A DNA stretch of 64,000 nt from Deinococcus betulae (GCF_020166395.1 NZ_JAIQXU010000021.1:32349-96348); one strand, 5' to 3'. Counted from the stretch's first letter, positions 7,228 to 17,367 are shown. Translations and numbers: made by a program. Notes: a model not told the origin generated them from the letters alone.

Positions 7228-9285
7228 ATGGCGACCCTCGTGATTGTCGAAAGCCCCGCAAAGGCCCGGAAAATCGCCGGGTATCTCGGGCGTGACTATC
7301 TGGTGCGGGCGTCGCTCGGCCATGTCCGCGATTTGCCCAGCACCAAGGCGGACATCCCCGAGCGCTACCGCGCCGAATCCTGGGCCAGCCTCGGGGTGAA
7401 TCCGGAGACCTTTACCCCCATCTACGTGGTGCCGGCCAGTAAGCGCGCCACCGTCAAAGAACTCCAGCAGCTGGCAGCCAAAGCAGACCGGATCCTCTTC
7501 GCCTCCGACATGGACCGGGAAGGCGAGGCGATTTCTTATCACCTCAGCCGCCTGTTGAAGGTCGATCAGCCCGTACGGATGGTCTTCACGGAAATCACTA
7601 AGGAGGCCCTGCAGCGGGCGCTCCAGACCACCCGGCCGCTGGACCTGCGCCTGGTGGCTGCCCAGGAAGCGCGGCGCGTCATTGACCGCCTGGTGGGCTA
7701 CCAGGTCAGTCCACTGCTGTGGAACAGTGTGGGCGGCAAACTCAGTGCAGGCCGGGTCCAGAGTGCAGCCTTGATGTTGCTCGCGCAGCGGGAGATGGCC
7801 CGCATGCGTTTCCGGCCCGCGACATTCTGGGCCATCCGGGCGGACGTGCTGACCCGCCCGAAGTTCACGGCAACCGTCACGCACGTGCGCAGCAGCGAGC
7901 ACCCGGACGGGCTTCCGATTGCCAAGGCCAGCGATTACACCCAGGACGGCGTGTTGAAGCCAGACCTGCGGGTGCTCGAGATGACCGACGAGCAGGCCCA
8001 CGCCCTGACGACGTACTTGGACGGGAAAGACGCCACCGTGGCCAGCGTGGAGGTCAGTGAGACGCGTTCGCGCCCCGCGCCGCCGTTCATCACGAGCACG
8101 CTGCAGCAGGCGGGCGGCCGGCTCAGCCTCAGTGCGAAGCGGGTCATGGACATCGCACAGAAGCTGTACGAGGGCGGCTACATCACGTACATGCGCACGG
8201 ACTCGCCGGCACTGTCGGACGAGGCGCTCACCGAAGCGCGGCGGGAGGCGACGCGCCTGTTTGGCCCCGCCGCCGTGCCCGCCCAGCCCCGGCAGTACGC
8301 CACCCGGAACAAGAATGCCCAGGAGGCACACGAGGCCATCCGGCCTGCTGGGACCACCTGGCGGGCTCCAGACGTGGTAGGGCTGAGTGGAGACGACCTG
8401 GCGGTGTATACCTTGATCTACCAGCGCACTGTGGCCTCGCAGATGCACGACGCGGTGTTCGACAAAACGGTCGTGACACTGACCTGTGGTGCGGCCACCC
8501 TTGCGGCCCAGGGGCGAGTCCTGAAAGAGCCCGGGTACCTGCAACTGCTTCAGGACGAAGAGGAGGCGCAGGACGAGCAAGCCCTACCGAAGCTTCAACA
8601 GGGGCAGCGCGCGCCGCTGAAAGCGCGGCCGCCGGAAGGGAAGAAAACGTCCCCGCCGACGCGGTACTCCGAGGCCACACTCGTGCAGGCGATGGAGAAG
8701 GCGGGCATTGGGCGGCCCAGCACGTACGCGCAGACCCTGAGCACCTTGCAGACGCGCGAGTACGTCCGCAGTGTGGGCCGGCACCTGGGGGTGACCGCGG
8801 TGGGGCTGCTGGTGACGACGTACCTGGCCCGCCAAGTGCCGGAGGTGTTGGAGAAGGACTTTACGGCCACGATGGAAGCGGGCCTGGATGATGTGGCTGC
8901 GGGCGAGACGACGCGGGTGGCGTACTTGACGCGGTTCTGGACGGAGGGCCTGGCGCCGACCATCAGGAGGGCGTCTCGTGAAGCGCCGAACCTGCCCTTA
9001 CCGCACCTGGAGGGGACGCGGTTGCGGGCGACGGGCAGTGGGCCGCACCTGGTGCGTGGGGGGCAGAGTGTGCCGCTGCCGGTGGAGATTCTGCCGGCGG
9101 AGCTGAGCGAAATTGAGGCGGAGGCCATTGTGCAAGGCGTCTGGACGCCTAAGACTCCCAGGGCCAAACAAACGGGTCCGGGAGATGAGACAGGCACCGC
9201 CCCGAAGACAGCCAGGAAGCGCAAAGCCGCTGGGGCCACTTCGTCAAGAAAACGAGCCGCGAAGCCGTCAAAGACAGCGGAATAA
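7228..9285 (+). CDS. topA: type IA DNA topoisomerase without zinc-ribbon tail
   Basis: The 685-residue protein relaxes negatively supercoiled DNA through a transient 5' phosphotyrosyl bond. It begins MATLVIVESPAKARKIAGYL (Toprim), carries the acidic Toprim motif DMDREGEAISYHL, and has the active-site segment YITYMRTDS with Tyr321 as nucleophile (codon 8188-8190). RYSEATLVQAMEKAGIGRPS is the conserved domain IV motif. I chose the ATG at 7228 because it starts exactly at the family motif, while upstream residues look non-conserved. There are no C-terminal CxxC zinc ribbons. The protein instead ends in a Lys/Arg/Ala-rich tail of about 40 residues. A plasmid location suggests a second copy beside a chromosomal enzyme. 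Confidence 0.93.
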   Translation: MATLVIVESPAKARKIAGYLGRDYLVRASLGHVRDLPSTKADIPERYRAESWASLGVNPETFTPIYVVPASKRATVKELQQLAAKADRILFASDMDREGEAISYHLSRLLKVDQPVRMVFTEITKEALQRALQTTRPLDLRLVAAQEARRVIDRLVGYQVSPLLWNSVGGKLSAGRVQSAALMLLAQREMARMRFRPATFWAIRADVLTRPKFTATVTHVRSSEHPDGLPIAKASDYTQDGVLKPDLRVLEMTDEQAHALTTYLDGKDATVASVEVSETRSRPAPPFITSTLQQAGGRLSLSAKRVMDIAQKLYEGGYITYMRTDSPALSDEALTEARREATRLFGPAAVPAQPRQYATRNKNAQEAHEAIRPAGTTWRAPDVVGLSGDDLAVYTLIYQRTVASQMHDAVFDKTVVTLTCGAATLAAQGRVLKEPGYLQLLQDEEEAQDEQALPKLQQGQRAPLKARPPEGKKTSPPTRYSEATLVQAMEKAGIGRPSTYAQTLSTLQTREYVRSVGRHLGVTAVGLLVTTYLARQVPEVLEKDFTATMEAGLDDVAAGETTRVAYLTRFWTEGLAPTIRRASREAPNLPLPHLEGTRLRATGSGPHLVRGGQSVPLPVEILPAELSEIEAEAIVQGVWTPKTPRAKQTGPGDETGTAPKTARKRKAAGATSSRKRAAKPSKTAE

Positions 9286-9381
9286 TCCCTTTGGGTCGCG
9301 CGCAGGCGGCATCAACGGGGACGATGCCAGTCGACGTCAGTCGAAGTGTAAGTGTGCCTTGCCCGTGTGGGGCGGGTTCGT

Positions 9382-9696
9382 TTAGGCGCGGAGGCCTGGT
9401 GGTCGCGCGGGTTGGGGCTTGAGGCGCTGGTAGACCTGCACGAGGTTCCCGGGTAAGGGTTTGCCCTGCTCGGACAGCGCTTTGAGGCGTTCTTTGGTCA
9501 TCCCGTACAGCACTTCCCGGTCGGCCGGGTCCAAGTAGCCTTCGTTCAGACTGGCTCGCAACGCTTCCACGGTCTCATCCATGTGCCCCAGTTCGTTGCG
9601 GCGCAGTAACCCGCGCAGGGTGCGTTTCTCCGCCTGGCCCACCGGCAGCAGCGGCGCGCGGCGCACGTCGTCCTCCGCCCAGCCCCAGTCGTCCAT
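9382..9696 (-). CDS. unknown protein, third gene of a duplicated cassette
   Basis: The 104-residue product has no family I recognise. The core GHMDETVEALRASLNEGYLD with ADREVLYGMTKERLKALSEQ looks helical and is shared with the pseudogene at 2215-2523. The ATG overlaps the stop of the preceding gene as TGATG, so the two are translationally coupled. Two copies of the cassette in one window, one decaying, suggest spread as a unit. Confidence 0.65.
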   Translation of the reverse strand: MDDWGWAEDDVRRAPLLPVGQAEKRTLRGLLRRNELGHMDETVEALRASLNEGYLDPADREVLYGMTKERLKALSEQGKPLPGNLVQVYQRLKPQPARPPGLRA

Positions 9697-9902
9697 CAGG
9701 CGGGCACCCCATCAGGCCAGGGCAACAACACGGTCTGCATGCCCGCCTCGCTGGCCCGGCAGCCCACCCGGTCGCCCGGCACCACGCTCACTGGCAGTCG
9801 AGCGAGTGCCCAGGTCTCGATGCTGGTGTCGGGCAGGCGCACGCTGGCCAGATGGCCTTCAGCCTGCAGCACCTCGATGATCTCCATCTCCCCCTCGTTC
9901 AT
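9696..9902 (-). CDS. unknown small protein, second gene of a duplicated cassette
   Basis: The 68-residue product begins MNEGEMEIIEVLQAEGHLAS and continues with a predicted beta-rich segment containing VVPGDRVGCRASEAG. That resembles a small barrel-like domain, but no family is assigned. The start overlaps the stop of the upstream reading frame as ATGA, and its own stop overlaps the next start. A decayed copy lies at 2524-2712. Confidence 0.6.
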   Translation of the reverse strand: MNEGEMEIIEVLQAEGHLASVRLPDTSIETWALARLPVSVVPGDRVGCRASEAGMQTVLLPWPDGVPA

Positions 9903-10271
9903 GCTTGGGCTGGGGTGTCCAGAATCAGTCCGGCCCGGTCCATCTCCGCCAGGATCTCCGTCGCCAGTCCCCGCGCATACGCGATGGCGCGCTCCTCCTC
10001 GTCTGGGCGGAAGGTGCGGTGCTTCATCGTCATCCGCTGTGTACGTGGGCTGAACGCCGTCACGCTGAACTCGTTCTTGCCGCCGGGCACCGGCCACCAC
10101 AGGTACACCACCCCCTGCGGCCCGACGATCTCCTTGAACTCGGCGTTCGCCGAACATGAGCTCGAACTGATCTAGCCGTTCGGGCACGGCGCTCGGCTCG
10201 GCCAGGGACCCCACATGCGGCGGGAAATCATCATGCAGCGACCAAGTGACTGTCATGCCCTGAGCGTACAC
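9899..10271 (-). pseudogene. frameshifted first gene of the cassette
   Basis: Two reading frames each look coding. The frame starting at 10271 (MTVTWSLHDDFPPHVGSLAE to LDQFELMFG) fades out near 10147. A +1 frame then reads ANAEFKEIVGPQGVVYLWWP and runs through PDEEERAIAYARGLATEILA to a TGA that overlaps the next ATG. A single extra base near 10145 would explain this, either a true frameshift mutation or a sequencing error. The second part alone could start at a GTG at 10111. Function unknown. Confidence 0.55.
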
Positions 10272-10283
10272 CTGCCGCGCGTG

Positions 10284-10574
10284 TCACACGGCGTCATCGG
10301 CATCGGCCAGAACGTCCAGCCACTCCAAGCTGAAAAAGGCCTGATCGACGCGGGGCTGCACGTCACGCCGGGCATATCGCGTGATGCCTTTAGGCCAGAA
10401 CCCGCAGAACAGTGGGAGCGGCGCCTTCATAGGGGCCTGGGCCTGACGCAGATGCAACCGGGCGCCATACTCGTCCGCCAGGCACCGCTTCAGTTCCGCG
10501 AGCGCGGGCGGGTCTGCCTCCCAATCCGGTGGCACGATGACCAGAAGCACGGGGTGCAGGGCGGCAGGCAGCAT
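10284..10574 (-). CDS. unknown 96-residue protein upstream of the cassette
   Basis: The product starts MLPAALHPVLLVIVPPDWEA and ends FFSLEWLDVLADADDAV. It looks like a compact alpha/beta protein. It lies 12 bp before the next gene on the same strand and so is probably the first member of a four-gene unit. No family is recognised. Confidence 0.5.
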   Translation of the reverse strand: MLPAALHPVLLVIVPPDWEADPPALAELKRCLADEYGARLHLRQAQAPMKAPLPLFCGFWPKGITRYARRDVQPRVDQAFFSLEWLDVLADADDAV

Positions 10575-11532
10575 GGCTGGATGCTAGGGAGGTGCCACAC
10601 CGTAACGCGGGTGCCATCTGGGGGTGCACTCGAAGGCACGACGCACTCACTGTCGCCCCTCTGCCTCACTGTCCTTGGTGTCGCTCTGGCGCTGGGTGCG
10701 GCCGGGACAAGCACAGGCGCGTGCTGGGGATGACCTTTCACTCTCCGGCGTAAGCCCTGTACGGGCTGCTCAACCTATGAACATCCGCAGCCCTGATTGT
10801 GTCCGGAATCGCACGGCTGCTCAACGCGGCGCACTTGGCCGATCAGGGTTATGCGGTGGCCGCACCGGACAACCTGATCCGCGCGGCGTTGGCGGACCGC
10901 TTGGGCTGCGACGACTATCTGCGCCGCCGTGTATAGCGCTGGCAGGCAGAACGGGTGTCTACGCCCCTGACATGTATGTCCGCCGCCTTCTTATCTGGGC
11001 CTGCGTGTTGCGCCAAGTCCTGACCGCCAAGCAGCCACGGAAAATCTACACTCAGCCCTGAAAAACCAGATTTCAATCTTGAAGACACGAGCCTGATCCG
11101 GATGGAAGAAACACGGACACCATGCAGTATCTGTGTTCCGACTGGGCCTTGATTATCTCTAAAACCTCATGCTTCACCCATCATCTTGAGAAGCCTTATA
11201 GGGAGTTTCAACTGGTCATCAGAGCGATGGTACTCGCGCTTGACACTACCCCAATAGCCTCTCGATGCACGGCTTAAAATTTCACTGGATGGAATTTGTC
11301 TAATAAAACTTTACAGTATTAGCCGAATTGTCTGATCAACTAGGCCTGGTAGGAGAGAGCCGGACGTACAGTAGCGCTACCTCACAGCTCGTCCTGTTCT
11401 CACTTTCCTTATCGGTTCAACAGGTGTTTTCGCGCTCGTTGACCCCCGCTTCCTACCATTCAACGGGTCGGCATTTGGTGCCCGCCGAACCTCATGTCAC
11501 ATCAGGCTGTTGTGCGCCTTAAGGAGTTCCCT
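10575..11532. other. gene-poor stretch with one possible remnant
   Basis: Nearly 1 kb without a confident gene. A plus-strand frame from 10799 to 10938 (VSGIARLLNAAHLADQGYAV, ending DDYLRRRV) looks coding in composition and may be the tail of a lost gene. The DNA from about 11090 to 11500 is distinctly more AT-rich than its surroundings and probably contains the promoter of the metalloprotease. Nothing else is recognised. Confidence 0.4.
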
Positions 11533-12726
11533 ATGCACCAACGACTGTTGTTCGCCATAGCTGTTACTGCTGCGCTGGTCAGCTGCTCTCAGCCAACCTC
11601 TCCATCTCAAGGTCAGACACAATCATCTTTGACCATTGATCTCCGAGGTACAGAATTACACGCCCTCACCCCTGAACAGCGTCTAGGTCTGGAACAAGCG
11701 CCACACGTGACCCTTACGCTCCGGGACGGCAGCACCTTCGTCTACGAAAATATTGATGGACAGATGATGCAGGATGGGGACATCATCCTTGGTCATTCCC
11801 ATGAGGCGCTGGCCCTCCTGACAAAACAGGTGGCAGGCCGCCTTAATGGTCAGGCACTCTCTATTTTTCCAACTGGTAAAGCCAACTGGAGCAACCGAAC
11901 AGTTCCCTACTTTTGGAATAATAATGTGTTTAGTGCCAGCGAAATCTCAGCCTTGAATGCGGCCATTGACCTCTGGAATTCGCAGGCTGGCAGCGCAGTC
12001 CGGTGGGTTTGGAGCACGACGGCTACGAACCGAGTCCGCTTCGTGAGAGGGAGTACGGGGTGCGGCGCATCAGCCGTCGGTTCCGCAGGTGGCGTCCAAG
12101 ACCTCTCTCTCGCTTGTTTTACCAACAACACCATTCTCCATGAGATGGGCCACGCGTCCGGTTTCCAACACGAGCATCAGCGCTGTGACCGAGATAACTA
12201 TGTCGTCATTAATCCTGACTACATCAGTGACACTTTGAATTACGGCAAGGGGTGTAGTTGGTCTACTTATGGACCCTATGACTATGACTCCATCATGAAT
12301 TATTTTCCCCCATATGTGAACGCCCGTACCCAGCCGAGCGGTTCATACACGGGCTCCCCTAGCAATCTTGGGAAAACCAGTCGACTCAGTCCCGCCGATC
12401 TCAGTGGCTTGCAAGCAATCTATAAATCCGGTGGCACCACCTACACTGGAACGGTCACTGTTGGCTCGAGTGTCTTTGAACCGAAAACATCTGCTGGCTT
12501 CCGTTATGCTGGTGGTACGTTAAAAGCGGTACTCAGTGGGCCGGGCGGCACAGACTTCGATCTGTATCTTCTGCGTTGGAATGGGTCGAATTGGGTGCGC
12601 GTTGCGAAGAGCGAAGGGGCAACAAGTAGTGAGTCGATCACTTACAATGCGGCCTCTGGGGATTACAGTTGGGAAATCGCTGCCTATCAAGGCAGTGGCA
12701 CTTACTCCTTGGCGGAGAGCCGCTAA
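11533..12726 (+). CDS. secreted astacin-like (M12A) zinc metalloprotease lipoprotein with PPC domain
   Basis: The 397-residue protein has a signal ending in a possible lipobox (TAALVSC). A prodomain of about 100 residues precedes the catalytic domain. The zinc site HEMGHASGFQHEHQR (His203, Glu204, His207, His213) is the full astacin signature, and YDYDSIMNY provides the Met-turn with the zinc-side Tyr. From about residue 312 a pre-peptidase C-terminal domain follows. It closely resembles the last 90 residues of the subtilase at 19251-20879 (FRYAGGTLKAVLSGPGGTDF), and such domains are usually cleaved after secretion. AAGGAG lies 7 bp before the ATG, which decides the start. A broken copy of its catalytic end lies at 14665-14829. 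Confidence 0.9.
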   Translation: MHQRLLFAIAVTAALVSCSQPTSPSQGQTQSSLTIDLRGTELHALTPEQRLGLEQAPHVTLTLRDGSTFVYENIDGQMMQDGDIILGHSHEALALLTKQVAGRLNGQALSIFPTGKANWSNRTVPYFWNNNVFSASEISALNAAIDLWNSQAGSAVRWVWSTTATNRVRFVRGSTGCGASAVGSAGGVQDLSLACFTNNTILHEMGHASGFQHEHQRCDRDNYVVINPDYISDTLNYGKGCSWSTYGPYDYDSIMNYFPPYVNARTQPSGSYTGSPSNLGKTSRLSPADLSGLQAIYKSGGTTYTGTVTVGSSVFEPKTSAGFRYAGGTLKAVLSGPGGTDFDLYLLRWNGSNWVRVAKSEGATSSESITYNAASGDYSWEIAAYQGSGTYSLAESR

Positions 12727-12868
12727 GAAGCAGCGGTGTTGCGAGAAAACAAGCGTATTGAGGAACGCGGGTTGCCAGCATGTCTGGCGGCCTGCGTTAT
12801 TGTGTTGATCACGCCTTTAGAACCCGTCAAGGTGTGCTGGCCTACGGCTACCCCTGAGAGGTTAGTCA

Positions 12869-14551
12869 ATGATTGAAGAGTTGGCCGCTCTCCGTGAACA
12901 GATGGAACTCTCCACAGGTCATGTTCGGCTGAACCTCCTTCTAGAGTTGGCCTTTTTGTACCGTGATGTCGATGCGCAGCTGGGTGTATATCTTTGCCGG
13001 GAGGCTGCTGCACTCGCTGACCAGTACAATGACGCTCCGTCTCAGGCCTTGGCTTTGATTACCGAGGCAATGAATCTTGAACGCCTCGGCCACAATCTAC
13101 ATGCACTTGACAGATTGAGCGAAGCACAAATCATTGTTGAACGCAGCAAGGACGCCTATGTTCTCGCCCGACTCTGGCATGCTCGTGGCATCATTGATGT
13201 GACGCGCGGACAATTTTATGAAGCGCTCCGCTCATTTCTGAGATGTGAAGGAGTCAGCGCTGTCTCGGACAATTTATGGCTCCTGAGCTCCGTGCTGAGC
13301 AATATTGCTTTGATTTATGATCAGCTGGGCGAACATGCGGCAGCAGCATCCTATCATCAACGCTCTCTCAAATTATCCTTAGCAACAGGTCGGTCTGATG
13401 TCCAGTTTTATGCAGTCAACAACATTGGGGTCAATTGTATGTGTCTTGGTCTCTGGAAAGAGGCCCTGGCGTATCACAAGGAGGCCTATGCAGTGGCGAA
13501 CTCTCAAGGACGTCTCTACGGCGTGATGCTTTCAGCTTTGAATCTGGCAGAAACCTATACGGCGCTTGGTGAGATCGACGCAGCGCAAATTGCTTCGGAG
13601 GAGGCTATCCACCAGGCCAGACACCTCCAGGATAAGAAGATTTTAGCCGGTAGTCTTGCGATTTACGCGCAAATTCAATACAACCTTCAAAATTTTGAAG
13701 CTACAATCCTGGCCTTGCGAGAGGCGCTTCGTCTGGTCAGCGAGCTGGGAGGGTTTCACAAATCCTCCAGTTACCATCTGCTTCTTGCCGATGCTCTGCT
13801 GCGTTTAGGCGAAGATGATCGTGCTTGTTTCCATCTGCACGCGATTCTGGATGTTGGCTTGGCCCTCCCGACAGAAGACCACCTACTGGCTTGTCAACGT
13901 CTGGTTCACCTTTTCGAAGCGAAAGGAGAGATTGACACTGCGCGGGCCTATGAAGTCAAACGTCAAGAGGCAGAGACTGCCTTTCAGACTCTACAAGACC
14001 ACCACCAGAGAAAACTCACTCAGATCGAGAGTTTTGGGTTTGAATTTGCTGGGACTCGGCAGGCGTCCAGTCAAGGTGACAGTGCACATAACACAACGCT
14101 GGCTGTGGTGCAGCAGGAGTTGCAGGATGGCTTTGATCGAGCGCGCCGGCGGTTTGAGCCGTTTGCTGTTGTGGTGCTGGCGGTTGACCATTCCGAACGT
14201 GTGCCTCTAGAAGCGCTCTCTGCAGTGCAGACCACTCTGAAGCAGTTGTTGGCGACGGCGTATGACACTGTTACTCTGCTGCCCGCCGCAAATGCATTGA
14301 CCTTTCTGATGCTATCAACGTTGCCGAGCCGTGAGGTGGCGCCACAAGTGCGGAAATTCGTCAAACGCGTCCAAGCCCTAAGGTGGCCGTCATCCCCTGC
14401 TCTGCGAGTTACGGCGAGTGCTGGCTGTTGCACCACCCTGGCCTGGTCGCAGGCAGAAGATATGCTGCGGGTGAGCAGTCGTCTGCTCAGCCAGGCACAA
14501 GGTCTAGGCGGCAATCAGGTCTGTGCAACTCCGCTTGAGGGACGCCAGTGA
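12869..14551 (+). CDS. TPR-repeat protein with degenerate GGDEF-like C-terminus
   Basis: The first ~380 residues are tandem helical TPR repeats (for example NIALIYDQLGEHAAAASYHQ and AVNNIGVNCMCLGLWKEALA). A short helical linker leads to a C-terminal ~140 residues. These have the outline of a diguanylate cyclase domain (FAVVVLAVDHSE, RVTASAGCCTTLAWSQAEDM, LSQAQGLGGNQV) but no GGDEF motif. It therefore probably does not make c-di-GMP and may instead be a sensor or scaffold. It lies 142 bp after the metalloprotease on the same strand. Whether it regulates that gene is unknown. Confidence 0.7.
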   Translation: MIEELAALREQMELSTGHVRLNLLLELAFLYRDVDAQLGVYLCREAAALADQYNDAPSQALALITEAMNLERLGHNLHALDRLSEAQIIVERSKDAYVLARLWHARGIIDVTRGQFYEALRSFLRCEGVSAVSDNLWLLSSVLSNIALIYDQLGEHAAAASYHQRSLKLSLATGRSDVQFYAVNNIGVNCMCLGLWKEALAYHKEAYAVANSQGRLYGVMLSALNLAETYTALGEIDAAQIASEEAIHQARHLQDKKILAGSLAIYAQIQYNLQNFEATILALREALRLVSELGGFHKSSSYHLLLADALLRLGEDDRACFHLHAILDVGLALPTEDHLLACQRLVHLFEAKGEIDTARAYEVKRQEAETAFQTLQDHHQRKLTQIESFGFEFAGTRQASSQGDSAHNTTLAVVQQELQDGFDRARRRFEPFAVVVLAVDHSERVPLEALSAVQTTLKQLLATAYDTVTLLPAANALTFLMLSTLPSREVAPQVRKFVKRVQALRWPSSPALRVTASAGCCTTLAWSQAEDMLRVSSRLLSQAQGLGGNQVCATPLEGRQ

Positions 14552-14664
14552 ATTCAGGTGTGAGCTGAAGGGATTGTGGCCAATTGAGTGGAGGTCGGCT
14601 CTGACCTATCTCATTGCAAAAACACGTTGGTGTCGACTGTTCCGTGGCTGTCAGGAGTTCTGAT

Positions 14665-14829
14665 TGGTCATCGGATGACTATGACTACATCATGAATAAT
14701 TCCCCATCTTACGTCAGCGCAAGGGCCGAGCCTCAGGGATCCTACTCAGGAAATCTGAATGCTCTCGGTGAAATGTATCAACTGAGTGGAACTGATGTCC
14801 TCGGAATACGGTCTGTCTGTAACAGATAA
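14665..14829 (+). pseudogene. relic of an astacin-like metalloprotease
   Basis: The frame reads DDYDYIMNNSPSYVSARAEP then GSYSGNLNALGEMYQLSGTD. It lines up with YDYDSIMNYFPPYVNARTQP and GSYTGSPSNLGKTSRLSPAD of the intact protease. The zinc site and everything upstream are missing, as is the PPC domain. It marks a past second protease copy just downstream of the TPR gene. Confidence 0.7.
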
Positions 14830-15071
14830 AATCTGCCAAGATCTAATCTATACATTCTACAGCTCGTATTTGAAACCGCCCTACGCTGAATCTCATGCGC
14901 GGAGATTTTTATCTCTTCGTGCAAGATACACATCCATTTAACTTCCCAGAGACGTTTGAGACATAGGACTTCGGTACCCGATTATTGAAACAACTCCCGA
15001 TCCATTTTTAGAGTGTGATTTCCATTTGTACTATCCGTTCATCGCCACCCCTTGACCTTGGAGAACCCCCA

Positions 15072-16808
15072 ATGACCCGCGCACTTTTGCCTCTGACTGA
15101 CCACTACGACGTGCGCCGCGATCTGAGCGGTCACCCCGCCCTCTATCCACGGGTGCGGGGCTTTTCCCTGCTGCGCTTTCCCCTGCTGAACAAAGGCACT
15201 GCTTTCACTGAAGACGAGCGCCAAGCGCTGGGGCTGGACGGCTTGCTGGCGCCGCAAGTGGACACACTGGACGAATTGATAGAGCGGCAGTACGCCGATT
15301 ACCAGCGCCTGAGTGACCCCTTGGAGCAGCACATCTTCCTGCGTCACCTGCAAGACCGCAACGAGGTGCTGTTCTATGCACTGCTGTCCCGGCACATTGA
15401 GGAGATGCTGCCAGTGGTCTACACGCCCACAGTGGGCCTGGCGGTGCAGGAATTTAGCCGGATCTACCGGTATCCACGCGGCCTAACGCTGTCGACTCGG
15501 AACATCGGCCGCGCCGATCAGGCGCTGGCGAATGTGCCTCTCAACGACGTACGCATTATCGTCGCGACCGATTCCAGTGCCATTCTGGGGATCGGCGATC
15601 AAGGCTTTGGCGGCATGGCGATTTCGATTGGCAAGCTGTCGCTGTATACGGTGGCGGGTGGGGTGGGCCCTGACAAGACGCTGCCCGTCGAATTGGATGT
15701 GGGCACTGGCCGCGCTGACCTGCGCGCCGACCCGGCGTATCTGGGGGTGAAACACGAGCGCCTGACCGGCGAAGCGTACCTGGCGTTCTTAGACCGTTTT
15801 GTAGAGGCGACCTTGGCCCGCTATCCCAAAGCCATCATCCAGTGGGAAGACTTCTCCAAAGACGCGGCCTTCAGCGTGCTGCACCGGTACCGCCGCGTGG
15901 TGCCCTCCTTCAATGACGATATTCAGGGCACCGGTGCGGTGGTCCTGGCTGGGGTGTTGAACGCTTGTCGCGCCAAGAACGAGCGGCTGCGCGATCAGGT
16001 CATTGTGGTCCACGGTGCAGGTGCTGGGGGCGCAGGCGTGGCGGCAGCCATCCGGGAAGGCCTGCGGCGCGAAGGTCTGACGCCCGAGGACGTGGCCGCG
16101 CGCGTCTTTGTGCTGGATTCGCGTGGCCTGCTCACCGATGACCGGCCGATGGAAGAGTACAAACGGGCGCTGGCCACGCCAAAGGCACTGGTGGCGGGCT
16201 GGAGTGGCCTGGATCTCGAAAGTGTCGTGCACCAGAGTCGCGCCACCGTCTTACTCGGTCTGAGTGGGCAAGCGGGCATTTTTAGCGAATCTGTTGTGCG
16301 CGCCGCCCATGTCAATACCCCCCAGCCCTTGATTTTCCCGCTGTCGAATCCCACCGCTAACACAGAAGCGCTCCCAGAAGACATCTTGCGCTGGACCGGT
16401 GGGCAAGCCATTGTGGCCACTGGAAGCCCATTTGCACCCGTCACGCTGAAGGGAATCACACATGACATCGGTCAAGGCAACAACGCCTTTATCTTTCCAG
16501 GCCTGGGGTTTGGTGCCGTGTTGGCTGGCGTGCGCGAGATTACCGATGAGATGGTGACGGCCGCCGCCTACGCCTTGGCCGACTACACAGCGCGCGAGTG
16601 GCCGGGCCGCACTTACCCTCCCGTGTCCCAATTGGGGGTCGCCAGCGTGCAGGTGGCAGTCGCGGTCATCCGGCAGGCCTTGCGGGATGGAGTGGCGACT
16701 GATTTCAGCTTGTGGTCTTTGGACGATGCGGCTCTCCTGGAACTGGTCGAGCGCCGTTTCTGGCAACCTGAGTACCTCCCGTTCCGGGTGGAAGAGGCCG
16801 CAAATTGA
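15072..16808 (+). CDS. maeA: NAD-dependent malic enzyme (malate dehydrogenase, decarboxylating)
   Basis: The 578-residue protein converts malate to pyruvate and CO2. Conserved parts include [20 protein letters not shown], the RYPRGL segment, the metal-binding region [12 protein letters not shown] with [19 protein letters not shown], and the Rossmann loop [34 protein letters not shown] is the typical C-terminal region. The length fits the SfcA/MaeA class of about 560-580 residues. The ATG at 15072 is preferred because it begins just before the family's N-terminus. It stands alone here, an unusual metabolic gene for an accessory region. Confidence 0.92.
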   Translation: MTRALLPLTDHYDVRRDLSGHPALYPRVRGFSLLRFPLLNKGTAFTEDERQALGLDGLLAPQVDTLDELIERQYADYQRLSDPLEQHIFLRHLQDRNEVLFYALLSRHIEEMLPVVYTPTVGLAVQEFSRIYRYPRGLTLSTRNIGRADQALANVPLNDVRIIVATDSSAILGIGDQGFGGMAISIGKLSLYTVAGGVGPDKTLPVELDVGTGRADLRADPAYLGVKHERLTGEAYLAFLDRFVEATLARYPKAIIQWEDFSKDAAFSVLHRYRRVVPSFNDDIQGTGAVVLAGVLNACRAKNERLRDQVIVVHGAGAGGAGVAAAIREGLRREGLTPEDVAARVFVLDSRGLLTDDRPMEEYKRALATPKALVAGWSGLDLESVVHQSRATVLLGLSGQAGIFSESVVRAAHVNTPQPLIFPLSNPTANTEALPEDILRWTGGQAIVATGSPFAPVTLKGITHDIGQGNNAFIFPGLGFGAVLAGVREITDEMVTAAAYALADYTAREWPGRTYPPVSQLGVASVQVAVAVIRQALRDGVATDFSLWSLDDAALLELVERRFWQPEYLPFRVEEAAN

Positions 16809-16850
16809 TCCTGATTCAGGCCAGAACGCCGTTGAGGGAGGTGTGAAATT

Positions 16851-17090
16851 GTGCGCGAGGATGGCCAGGACGACACGCCGTCGGAGTGAGCGTGGCGTCT
16901 TGGTGTGAACGGAGCAGGTCTGGGCCTCCACCACTCCATCAACGACCGCTTCAATGCGTTTTTGCGTTCTCGCATGGCAGACTGGCCGCCACCTGGTGTC
17001 GTACCGGGCAGTGCTCTTTGATGGGAACACATCCCCCAGGCAGCAGTACACCTTATCCCTAATGCTGGGTGGCCTGCCGAAGTCGGCCAC
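16851..17090 (-). pseudogene. probable transposase C-terminal remnant
   Basis: The minus-strand frame contains RTQKRIEAVVDGVVEAQTCS followed by TPRSLRRRVVLAILAHNFT. This looks like the final part of a DDE transposase, where an RIE motif is followed by a LLAILAHNL-type helix (IS982/IS4-like). No start, no inverted repeats and no other catalytic motifs remain. Family assignment is tentative. Confidence 0.35.
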
Positions 17091-17367
17091 CGCTGGCTGA
17101 GCTCAGAGCTCACAGTCGTATTTTGCAGGTTCGCTCGGTAGAGCAGCTCTTGCACGATGTCACCAGATGGGGTTATCCATGCATGAAGCTTATGTCTGTA
17201 GACGTCGCTCTGCGTCCCAAAGCCCCACCGAGTTCTGGGGAACCTGCACCGGTTGCCCCTCTTGGGCCGGCAGACGGGCAGTGCATGGAATTGACAATCA
17301 CTTCTGCACAGCGCTGTGACGGGCTGGTCATCGCTTTAAGTTGTTCGAGCAGCCGTTGCCTCTGATA
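17091..17367. other. intergenic, no feature recognised
   Basis: Between the transposase remnant and the MITE I see no credible gene or repeat. Confidence 0.3.

Noticed and set aside
7201..8580. A 459-codon minus-strand frame opposite topA
   Set aside because: It is antisense to conserved topoisomerase motifs and has no recognisable domain.
10799..10938. Short plus-strand ORF as a real gene
   Set aside because: It has no good start or ribosome binding site and only 46 codons. It is at best the tail of a lost gene.
14614..14829. A new 71-residue protein after the TPR gene
   Set aside because: Its second half aligns with the metalloprotease end, so it is a relic and not a gene.
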